Shown here piece after piece: positions 50,262-62,600 of a DNA stretch of 64,000 bases. The stretch comes from Macrocystis pyrifera. Its lineage: Eukaryota > Sar > Phaeophyceae > Laminariales > Laminariaceae. How positions within the stretch are numbered: position 1 is the first letter of the stretch; each line of letters begins with the position of its first letter. The stretch is taken from assembly GCA_031763025.1 (NCBI GenBank), contig JASSKH010000021.1:7954611-8018610 (forward strand). The letters are read 5' to 3'. Under the pieces are notes generated by a model. That model did no database searches. It was given only the letters and a program-made list of their open reading frames with translations, and was not told the DNA's origin. The translations under genes were made by a program, and so were the position numbers.

Positions 50262-53200
50262 GAAAAGTCGCAACGCTTGGGTTGTCGTAGTGTTGATCAT
50301 CACGGTCGTCAAAATCTTCGTCGGCATCACCATCACGATCATTATCATCATTGTCTTTCATCATCGTCATCATTATCATCATTATCATCATCATTATGCT
50401 CACCATGATCATCATGCATGCTCATCATCGCCATTTTCATATTCATATCATCGTCACCACATCACTGCTGTCAGCATTATCGTGACCACAACAACCATCA
50501 CAAGCATCGCGATCATCATCAGCATATTTACCCGTCACCTTTGCAGCTGCATGTTCCTCGTAACATGTTTCTGTGCATATGGCAACAGGACAGATCTTTA
50601 CCAAGACATCGAGCACCCTTAGGAAACCAGACTGCAAGATTTAGGGAAAATCAAGATAATCGGGAGTCTCTGACCCTTTTTGCACTGCAGTCCCGGTTCG
50701 GGGACAAACCACTCAAATTACAAGCAAGTTGTCCCCAAAACGAGACTGCAGTTTGCCCTAAAAGGGGTCAAGAAAAGCCAGGCTGAGAGTTGCAGGTGAA
50801 ATAAGATGTCGACAATTTCTACGGTAAGATTGATGTAGAACGCACCCATTTTCAAGCCATGAAACCCGCCTTGGATCAGGTCAAGACGCGTGCCTCGGCA
50901 GGGGTAGCACCTACTTTTGCCTTCCGAGGCTTGAGAGACTCTTAATCTCACCCAAAACTGTTGAGAGAGATAAAGCGTACGATTAACCCTCTTGGGGGGT
51001 TCAGAGTGGAAAACAGTCGATAAAAAAGTGACGGTTTCAGCAACAGCCACTGCGTGGTTGGGGGATGATACAATGGTTGGTGTCCGAGTTACAATCGTTG
51101 ACACAAGTCGTGGTGGGGCACGAGGCGCAACCTGATCATATACCCGTACTGCCAGGCGCTCACGCTGTTAACTTTAGTAGACGGTTGATGACACCGAACG
51201 ATTCAATCAGTGTTTAGGTCGACATGTCGGGGTCCGAAAGAGGTTAACTCAATGAGCAATCCCATGGCCCACTTCCTTGAACAATGGTAGGTGTATTGCA
51301 AAGAATATTGTAAACACTAAAAATTGCATCCCAATGGAAGGTAAAAAAAGCGAATAGTGTTCGAAGCATCATTATGGTATCCCAAAGATAGGGCATGCCT
51401 TTGCCCTAAGGCATGCCCTCTTTGGCAGTTCTTTAGATGAGAAATCTGGTCAGTCTGAAAAGTTTCGGCAGAAAAATGGTATACCCATTCTCAAACGTAG
51501 TAATCAGAACCAAATATGGTGGTGCATACATTCGGGGACATGTGCTTTTTGGGTCCTACGTGGGTTCTGTTTACAACATTAGCCCCCCCCCCGTATTACT
51601 GCGGCAGGTAGTCAGGTACTGTGTTCCGCCGCACCACGACATGCCCCCGGGTACGCTAACCGCTCACGCCCCTCCCGCAGACATTATTTCTACCAGAAAC
51701 AAGAAGTTATGAGGAGTAGTTATTGTCAAGTGTACTAAGGCAGTATGGACCTAGGGACCGACCACCGCTAGCAGGTTGATGCCTTTGGCTCTGCTCTGGT
51801 CACTCACACAAGGTGCTTGACGATGTTAGCAGTTATAAGCTCTTGTGCTAGTTGCTGCTTGCCTCGCCAGATGTCTTCCGAACGAAAGGGCGAGGCGCAA
51901 ATCAAGAAAAGTGAATTCGCTCATGTCAAGAATCTGATAAAACACTCTAAGACTTCCTGGGTCCCCAGAAATTGTGAAGAACTCCGGACTAGACACGTAC
52001 GGCCCCATACGAAGACCAATTCCGAAGGGGGGGAGGGTGTTACAAGGCTTAGAGATTGGGTAGGCGAATGGTTAACCTTTTACCAGTAGCCCAACGGACT
52101 AAGACCTTAACATTGTGTCGAACTGAAGCAGTAGTGCACGAGTGGCAGAGTGGAACGCGCCCGCTTTCTTCTCAAATAAGAAATTCAGCAGCCTGCCAGC
52201 CTGGACAAGCTTTCCTGTTTCTTACCACTTGGCTAGGTGTTTCGTACTGAATTTTTCGTCGGGCCGTGGCCTGTGACCGTATACATTCCCGGTCCTCTCA
52301 AACACGAAGAGCACCACAGAAGCCTACCAGCCGGGTATTTTCGGAAAGCAAAGAAACTCAAGAGCGGATCTCTCCATTTAAGTTACTGTACGGAGTAGTG
52401 TGGAGTACACCTTTTCTTGACCATTTTAGGACCGCAGTCTCGTTTTGGGGACAAATTACGTACAATTTGAGTGTTTTTTTTCCCGAAAACGGGATAGCCA
52501 AATTTGTCGCCGGAAAAAAACTCAGACCTCGAACTGGGGCCAAACGCGTCCAGTCGACGACGCCAGTGTTAAGCGTAAGGAGGTATGGACCTAGGGACCG
52601 ACTACTGCTAGCAGGTGTGCCTCTGGCTCTGCTCTGGTCACTCACACAAGGTGCTTGATGATGTTAGAAGTTATAGGCTCTTGTTTTAATTGCTGCTTGC
52701 CTCGCCAGATGCCTTCTGAACGAAGGGGCGACGCATTCATCAGCAAGGCAGGCGATAACGCCTGCCGGGTACGATGATGGGACGCTTGCTACTAATCAGA
52801 ATGCCGCAACAGGGGAGAGGGGATACCATAACACTAGCCCACCCTGAGGGGGCTGAATAAGAGATCCATCCTCGGGCCAGTATCACGGTTTCTTGTTAGA
52901 GACCTCAGATAAGAAATCCAGGGTAGGCCAGCATCCCAGTTTCTTATTGCTACGGGAAGAAATTGTAGTGATCAAAACCAAAATTTGATGTGTGAACATA
53001 GGCGGATACACCTGGCACTTGTTTTGGGTCTGGCTTTGGTGCTGATTACTACCCCCCCCGTAAACAAAACACGCCTCCGTTGGGCCTGTACAAAGGACGC
53101 CAACAAAACACGCCTCTGATGGGCCTCGTGCGGTATATTTTAAGTTGCGTTGCCGCCGGACAGCTTGCAGCATAAACGAGCTTATGCAATAGTACTTGAT

Positions 53201-56200
53201 TCGAATGATGCAGAAAGGCCGGTGGTCACCAGGTAACATGTATAAGAATCGCATTTGTAACACGTGGGAGGCGTGTCTTAGATGGAAAACCAGGGGATTT
53301 CCCTCCACGAGCGCCCATCACTCGTTAGCATAATTCCCAAGAAGGAAAAAGAACGAAAAAACAAGGGACCAACAGCAGTGCAAATATTATTTTTTCTTTC
53401 TGACAATGTTCGCATGAGCTTTAATGTCGATCACTCAACTCATAAGGGTGCTCGAGAAGAATCTGGTCGAAGCCGGTTCTCTTGCGGTCTGCATTCCCAC
53501 GTAGAAATGATCTCAACCGAAGAACGTTCAGGATGTTCCTGAGGCTGTGGCAAAAAGTGGCCAGGATGTCACCTTCGGCAGAATTATTCTTGGGGCTGGG
53601 TTAACTCTTAGGAAGGTCCCATGACTTGGAATCCTTTTCATATAGGGTTCAGACTGCGAGGAACCCAACCAAATTGGTTATAACCAAACTCTTCGCTAAC
53701 TCCGCATAGATCTTCCCAGACAGAAGAAGGAAAAAAACAGAGGGAAACCAGTATTTACGATGTTTACCAACGTTTGCCATCCGACACTCGAGGCCCATTG
53801 TTATCGGAGAGACTTTTTTCCAGAATTTCCAGAATTTGGAAATTTTAGAAATTTGTAGCAAGATACGGGGGCGGTGTGTCGCAATTATTGAAATTTAACA
53901 GAGGGGAAAAAATGCCAGCAAAGTTAAAAATTTCACAAATTTGGAAAAAAAAAAACCCAGGAAAATCTAGGAGGATGAAAAAAATGCACAGAGAAAGCCC
54001 GTCACACATGTGGGAGTTCAGGATAAAAAGCTCTCCGATATTAACGGTCCCTAAGGTTCAGCATCCGACAGCGTTCAGCATGAGCTTCAACGTCGACCAT
54101 TCACCGAAATATTCCCGGCAAGAAGAAGGAAAACACCAAGGGAAACCGACAACAACAAGAAAGAAACTATGCACGAAGTATAATAACTTATTTATGTGCC
54201 TAAAACTATGCACGAAGTCTGTATAACTCCTTGCTGAGCCTACTTCGGGCTTGACCCTTCTGGAAGGTATATAACAACATTTTTCGTTGGGCACAAACTA
54301 CTCCGAATTAGAGAGCGGTCATTTTGTGCGATTGTAAAAGGCGCAACACTGGTACGCATACATAATAGCATCGATCTATTTTTTTGCTTGCTTCTCTTTA
54401 CACTTCGCAGAAGGGATCGAAGCCGGAAGAACTCCCGGCTTCCGCTGCTGCTGCTGTGGTTCCAGGGATTTGGGACGCGGTGAGAAAGGGAGACACTGAC
54501 GACGTCCTGGCGCAGCTCGCATCCGGGGCGAGCATCGACGAAGCGGACTCCGAGGGTGAGCGAGGGGCTGCGGGGTGCGGGGGGGGGGGGGGGGGGGGGG
54601 GTGCTCGATAGGAGAGATGTACTCGATCTCATGCATGGCCGTAGTCGTATGACCATAGACCCTCGCATCCCCACAATGCCGGGACGGAGCATGTCGGGTT
54701 TTCACCGACCAGGCAGACATTGCTTGCACCAAGCGCGAAGCGCCGTGAGGTGTCCAGCGAGTCGCATGAAGGGTGAGCTGCATCCTACTAAGAACCGCTC
54801 GTGAGGCGGACTTGCATATAGATGACAGCTTCAATGAGTCAATTTAATTTCCGGTGTAGCCACTTCCAGAGACAGCAATGGGAGTACTATGTAACTGCCT
54901 CTTGGGTGCCTTACCTTGAACACAATGTGATACGATCAAGTCCCTTGTGCAGAGTAGAGGTTCTTTTCCTCGCACAAATGATCTAACTCGACGACCAGCT
55001 GTGGGGGCGACCGCGAAAAAAAAAAAAAAAAAAAACGGCACCCTGGATGTCTAGCTCAAGTAGTGAGCGGCATGTTGTACAGTGTCGTTGCCAATCGACG
55101 CCAACCCAACCCATGTATAACATATATATTAGGGGGGGGGGGGGTACTCATTTGTTGCTTGTCTTAGTCATTCGACCATTGACCACGCATCCCTTTCGAG
55201 ACGGAGCACCGTTCCTACTCCTAATAGAGACACCTCCAACAATTGGGCGCTCATTACGTTATTTCCATATATTACATAGAAACGTTTTGCTAATCTTATC
55301 CCCTTCCTGTCTGGCGGCCTGCGGCCACCATCTATCTCCTAGGATAGCGGTCGTTTTTCTCGCTGCTGTTCAGTATATCAAACTCCTCCATGTCACATTC
55401 GTCTATTTCCCTCATCTCCTCTTCTAACACATCCCGTTCCTCCTTGTATATTTCACATTCTCCTACTATGTGGGGGGCAGTTAACCACTGTTTGCACTGC
55501 ACTGTTTTTAGTTTTGTTTTTTACATCCCGTTTGTGAGCAATGCCACCTTTAGCGAGGTGGTAGCATATTATTATCTGAATTCTTCGCATGAGGAGCTCA
55601 ACATGTCACGCTAAAAACATGACATGACTCCGAGGAAGCTTGTTCGCCCTATGCGCTAGGGCAAAAAAAAAAACACATTTTAGACTCGTCCCGCAATAGG
55701 AGGGGTTGGATTTGTAGGGTCGATACTTTCTCCCCGCTGTTGGGCTTCTTTTTTTTTTTCGGCGCCCCGGAGAGCAACAGGAAACCCCTGCCCACACTTA
55801 GCTCTCAAGTTTTCGTGTACCGGTCCGAGCCCCGTTCGTTTCTTCCATCTTCAGTCGGGCCTGTCTCTGACCGTGCCGTCATCAAAGCATGGTTTACTCC
55901 GAGGATGTACGGAGGCACCTGAGTCCAGTATTACCTCTCCCGACTCCGGTAGTGTGGGAGCTGAACCCACTAAAACCTCTCAATAGTCTCGCCAGCTTGA
56001 CTCAGTGCGCGAGTCACCCTACCCATCTGGGAGTTTGGTCCGCTTCTCTCAAGTGAGCAACCGCACCGTTCAGTATGATCGTTTTACGAGTACCATGTTT
56101 TTGTTTAGGGCTACGTATTTTGCGCATAATAGATTGTTCTGGCTCGGGTTCCGGGAGCCGACTTCTTTGAAGTCATGTTTCGGATGAGATTTTTGGGCTC

Positions 56201-57474
56201 ATCGTGCGAGGGGAGCTCAGAAAATATGGGAATCAGACTCACCTTGGGATTACTCTACACTAGTAAACATATCGCATTGACCGGTGGTCAGTCGCTTGAG
56301 GAGCTTAACCGGTCGTAAAATAGTTAAGCCAGAAAACGGTATACCGTGGGACGAGTCTTGCGATCTTTGTATTTCCTCTCTCCCTCCTCCTATTACGGGG
56401 GACCATAGTAAATAGGACCTATGGCATACACAAAAACCTATATATTTACCTATTTTTACTGACAATACGCGGTCCTATTTACTATGGTCCCCCGTAAATA
56501 GCCATAAACCAAACCCGGGGTCACACGGCAGACCCTTCTCCCCCCCCCCCCCTCCACACTGCGTACGGTTCGTGCCTGGCCTTTTTTTTTATCGCGAGAA
56601 GAACTTTTTCAGCTGTTTTTGATCCCCGTCGTCGTCAACTCGCGCCGAATTGAGCCTCTTATGTAGGTACCCACGCCATGAGCCTCTCAGCATTTTACAG
56701 AAGCCTAAATCTGAGCCTGGTACCCGGCGTTTAGTGTTTCTCCCGACGACGGGCGGGCAGTCCTGAAGGGTCAAGATATATTACCCTGTTGGACTGCTGG
56801 TAACAGTGTATTAAACAAATCGCCAGAACCTCGTTGTTTTCCCTCCTGGATCAGCGAGTTATTGTTCAGATCCGATCGGACACACGGGTCAATGTGCCAA
56901 AGCCAGGCGGTCCTATTGTTATGAGGACCTACTCTGGGGAGAGTTTTTTTCAGGGCTTGTCATGGACCGGAGCTGGTGGACCGGCCCGGCCCATCGATGT
57001 TTCAGAGGATGGGTCACGGCCCGACCCAGCCCATCACACTTTCAGAATTTCACGGCCCGGCCAGACGCGGCCCAGTTTTTTTTCAACTTTCTCGGCCCGG
57101 CCCGGCCCGGTCCATGACACTGGCAGCGAGGCGCACGATACACAGACTTAGTATGGGCAGGCCCACCATTTCCGTGGCCCGACCCGTGGAGTTGACCGGG
57201 CGACGGGCCGGCCCGGCCCGCGGGCTCGTTCATTTGTTGCCGCGTACCAATAGAAGGTGCACGCATACACGCACATGCGCTCAAGTGTGCGTGTGTTTTT
57301 TTTCGTGTATTTTTTCGTTTGTTTTCCTATTATGGGCTCCGTGAGCCAGTTGGCTCCGGCCCGTGAGGTACACATATCCACTATTACACGCACATATCCA
57401 CTATTACACGCCCTGGTCCGATGGCTTCCGCTCCGGCTGGTGGACCACCACTTCCTTCTGCTGCTGCGATGCCT

Positions 57475-57507
<33 letters not shown>

Positions 57508-59663
57508 GCAGCAACAGCTATACGTATGTTTACGTGCTGAATGTCTGCCGTGCTATCTTACAATAGCTGCCGGAGTTATTCACCATCCAAGCGCAACGCG
57601 CTTTCGCAATACACCACTTTGTTCCTCAAAATAAGGAACATTTGTACATGAAAAATAAGTACAAACGTTCCTTATGTTTCGTTACATGATGACAGGTATA
57701 CACGAATACAGCGCGCACGATTGTACAAGACAAGATATCGCTGGCATCCCAACAACTTTGAGCGGTTCCTCAGACAAAACCCATCCGCCACCGAATCTAC
57801 GTTTTCGGAAGGGCAAAAACGGTCGGAAATGGAGTAGCGCATTTTTTTTTCATCATAAGAAAAAGGGTTAAGGAGTCCCCCCCGTCAGTCAGACAGAAAC
57901 GGCTTTCGCCCTGAAAGTATTCAGCTTTATCATACCTGGTACCTGGTATGTATTTAGTACGTGCGCTGGTGGAAAGCATGGCGTACATGTTCTACTCACG
58001 GAGATTTTCAGTCCAACGACGTGGATCTCCGGCTTCAGACTTTCTCTAGTAAAACCTCCGGCTCACCCAGCTCCAAAGAGGCCCCTATGTCAGGGCTGTT
58101 CACGGGTCGGGTCAAAACTCGCGGGTCCGATCGGGTCGGGTCGGGTCGGGTTGGCTTGGGTCACCTAACCCGACCCGACCCGCTGCGTGAGAGCTTAAAG
58201 ACCTCCTGACCTGACCCGACCCGACCCGGCTGGAGCCGACCCGTGAGGCTTTGAAGGCCTCCTGACTCGAACCGCGGGTCGGCTCATGACCCGTAAACTG
58301 TTTGCGGTGTTTTTTTTTTCAAGTTACCTGGTAGAAAACGCCTCCAAACACACGAGAAAAACTCGGGTTGTTTATTGTTTAGGCGGTCGTCGGGTCGGGT
58401 CATTACACGCAAACAGCCCTCCTTTTTTTTTTCAGGAGACTGTGCGTGCGGAGCTAGCTACTCGCTTCGCCTGCCACAATATAATACCTGGCAGACATTC
58501 CATACCCGCTTGCCTGCTCGGCTGGGTGTCGCAGGTAGAACCCCGCTCATGGTCGCCTGCGCTGCCGGAGACGTCGAAATGACTTCGCTTCTCGCCAGGG
58601 GCGTTTCCCCCCCCTGCAACGTCGCCGCGGTGACGGTGGAAGGCTGGACGCCGCTCATGATAGCCAGCGGAGGCGGCAGATTGGGGGTTGTGAGGGTGTT
58701 GCTAGAGGTTGGGGGGCGGCGTTGCAGGACAGGGACTCGGTGTTCGGGTCGAACTCGCTCATGTGGGCGTGCGGGGGGGGGCATGCGGATGTTGTGAGGT
58801 AAGAGAGGCGCGAGCGCGGGGGGGGTGGGAGGGGGGGGTGGGGGCTGGGTGGAGTAGGGTGAGTTGGGGTGGGGTAAGGTGGGTTGGGGTGAGGTGGGAG
58901 GGTGGGGGGGAACGGGGGGGGGGGGGGGGAGGCGTACTTATTTTTTGCTTGCCTTAGTCATTTGACCATTGACCAGGGAGGGGGGGGGGGGGCTGCTGTT
59001 TGTGGCGACTCCTCCGCCAGCAGCGTCACGGTGGTTCCTGTTATGTGCCCCCTGTTCAGACCTAGCAGGCGTTTTGGTCCTTTTGGGAGAGGATTCACTC
59101 GCCTCTTAAGTACTCGAAAATCCCCTGCGTTTCCATTTTGTTTCTCTCGTATTGGTTATTTCCACAATCGGGTTCCACACGAGTTTTGCACGCCGTTTTC
59201 ATGTGTATACTTCGGAGTAGGTATTAAAAATTTACAGTTTTGCAACGTGTTTCGTGTGTTTGAATTATATTTCCATTTTTTTGTTGCCTTTTGTTTGTGT
59301 CCGTTTTTTGTTTTCATTTTTGTTTTTATTTTTTGTTTCCATTTTTTTGTTTCCATTTTCGACTCCTTTCTTTTATTCCATGCACTGCTCCCCTCTCTTG
59401 GTTTCCTTTTCTTGACTACTTTTTCTTCCAAGTGTTTGCTTCCATTTAGTGCTGCCTTAAATGTTTCCACTTTTCCCATGTGTCTTGTTTTGTATTGGTC
59501 CCTCCCCCCCGGTCATACGCCGAACACCTCACGGCGCTTCGCGCTTGGTGCAAGCAATGTCTGCCTGGTCGGTGAAAACCCGACACGCTCCGTCCCGGCA
59601 TTGTAGGGATGCGACAGTCTATGACCATACGACTACGGCAATGCATGATAATGATGGCATCAT

Positions 59664-59696
<33 letters not shown>

Positions 59697-62600
59697 TGGT
59701 AACACGACTACAGCTATGCATGACTTGAGAACTGTCCTCCCTCAATCCCCCTTCCTTGAGGGTGATGCTGGAGCACGGAGCGCGGCACCTCCTGCAGTCG
59801 GTGAACTCGGACATGTGGACCCCGCTCATGGTGGCCTGCGATGCCGGAAGCCTGGAGACCGTCCGAGTGCTGGTGAGCTGTAGCTTCGCTTCCGGCGAGC
59901 GAATGCGCGGCTTTTTTAGGGCTGCCTGAGGGGTCGGATCATAACTCGCGGCTCGGGTTAGATGGGGCCACCTAACCCGACCCGACGCGAATAGACCCAA
60001 ACCTTCAGATTTCGAATACCTCTTGACCCGAGCTGATCAGATCCGACCCGATCCGACCCGACCCGACCCGACTCGACCCGATCCAACCCAACCCGACCCG
60101 ACCCGACCCGACCCGACCCAACCCGACCCAACCCGACCCGACCCGTAAAGTTTTGAAGACCTCCTGACACGTGAACAGCCCTGTGCATTTTGACGGCACC
60201 AAACAAAATCGGGCATGCCTTACTTTCGAGTTGTCCGAAGCGTCCGCCCCCTGAAAATCAAGACACACCGAGAGAGGGGAGTACACACGCAGCAGCTTTC
60301 GGGTAGGTTCGGGTTGAGTTTTTGTGTGTGTTGGAATCGAGTTCGATATGTACGATACTGACAAACAAAACTAAAAAAATCGATAGAATACCGATGTATA
60401 TATTTTTTAAAAAAATCGATACGATTTCGATAGTTGATACGATATCGAACTTAAAAAAAGACACCGAAAAACATGCCAGGGGGTAGAGGTGCAAAACGCG
60501 GTCGATACGTACGACCTATCGAAGAAGGTCGATACTTCGAAAGGTATTGAAGAATTTTCGATGCGATAACCCGACACTAGCTAGTTGGTGCATACCTTCC
60601 GCCAACACACACAAGTTGACCACAATCAACGAAAGTCCTGCTGTGCGCGATTGTCCCGAAGACAGCTGCACGGTACCACCATGTAACACGGCGACCTAAA
60701 ATAACACCAGGTAGGGCGTTAAACTGCTGCAAAAATCATCCCCACGCTTGATTTGAAGTGGTTTGTGCCCAAAAAGTGGTTGGGGTTGTACAAGGGACCT
60801 CCAATCCTGTAGTCGGATGACGAAACCCAACAGAAGGGATACTTCGCCCCAGGTATATCCCAACGGCAGATGCGATGCCGAGATGATCTACAGTAGATCG
60901 CGATCTGTTCGATGTTGCACAAGCCACTGCCATCATTTCGGTGGGGAAGTATTAATCAGAACCAAATATGCTGTTTGAACAGAGGGGTATTCATGTTTTT
61001 TTTGGGGTCCATCTTGGGGATCTGATTACTCTGCGTGATTTGTGCACTACTGCTGTGGCCCTCCGCAACAGGTGGAAGCCGGCGCGGACTCGGGCGTGTT
61101 CAACAAGGACGGCTTAACGGCTCTTGACGTGGCCTCCAGCCGCAACCATCTCGTAATCGAGTGCTACCTCAGGACGGAAGGGGCTTTCAGCTCGCTAGAG
61201 TTTTGGGGCGCGGCTGACACAGGTTAGACTCGTCCTAGGTTTGAGGTAGGGGGGGGGGGGGGGGGGGGGGCGGGGGAGGAGGGGCGTGGTCATCTGCTGC
61301 TTGCCTTAGCCCTCTGACCATTGACCACGCGTCCCTTTCGAGAGGAGGAGAGGGGGGGGTGGCACTCATGGCATGCATGGCCGTAGTCGTATGACCGTGG
61401 ACTCTCGCATCCCTACAATGCCCGGGACGGAGCACTGTCGGGGTTTCACCGACGAGGCAGACACCGGGGGGAGTGGGGGGGGGGGGGGGTGATCACGAAC
61501 GCCTTTTCTATGAGACGTTCTTTCCTGCTTCGTCCAATCTCGTCCGTGTTACGTCTGCAAGGTTAAGGCCGAGGCCGAAAGCAGAAGTTGAAAAAAACCC
61601 AGGAAAATGGGAAACTACGAGTGTGTCCCGTACTTGTAGAAAGAGGGCAGTCACTGACCCGCAGGATTCACGCGAGGTCATATACACTCTTACGAAGCGC
61701 GCGATCGAACATTTTTCACACAGCTTGGAAATGTGAGTTTCCAGAAAAAATATCGTACAGCTGCGGTGCTTTACTTATTCTTTTTTATCGCCTCGAATTC
61801 ACAAAATGAATAATCCCCCCCCTAGAATAGTGAAACATCACTGTAAAAGAGGTCTGGAAGCGAGAGGTAGTTCGTTTGGTGCTCTTGTGAGATTCGTATG
61901 TCATCACCGTCGGTGGTTCGTGATGTGAAAGTTAACGGCCAGAAGGGGAAGAGAGATGTTTGCGCATGAATATACTTGTCTGTCGAGCAGGCAAGCAGTG
62001 GCAGTGGCCACATTGACACAACCGGGGCATTCTGCTCAAAAAAAATTTTGTTCCCGACCGTTGCGATGCCTTCGATAAAACGGACCGCCTATTTCGTTTT
62101 TCCTGTGTACAGTAGTCCTTTCGAAGCATTGGTTGGTTGATTGATGGATTGGTTGATTGATTAGTTGATTAGTTGATTGATTGATTGATTGATGGATGGA
62201 TTGATTGATTGTTGATGGATGGGTTGATAGATTGATTGATTGATTGGTTGGTAGATTGGTTGATTGATTAATTGCTTGGCTGGTTGATTGATTGATCGTT
62301 CGATTGATTGGTTGGTTGATTGATTGATGGATTGGTTGATTGCTTGTTTAATTATTTGACCGATTGTTCGATTGATTGATTGATCTCGCTGATTGACGGA
62401 ATTCCTTGGTTTATTCGGTTCGCTTTGTCCAGGCGATTGAGCAGCGGTCGCGAAACTCCTGACAGCCAACGGACACCCTAGTCAGACACCTAGATCCAGA
62501 TGGCTGATTGGTTAGTTTGGTCCGGTTGATTCATCGATTAGTTTTTCGATTGATTGATTAACCGATCGATCGTTGTGTTGATCTCTCTCATTGGTCTATT

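Noticed and set aside
52130..52210. tRNA-like start (box A-like TGGCAGAGTGG)
   Set aside because: No matching T-arm or box B, no complementary acceptor stem and no plausible anticodon arm could be formed.
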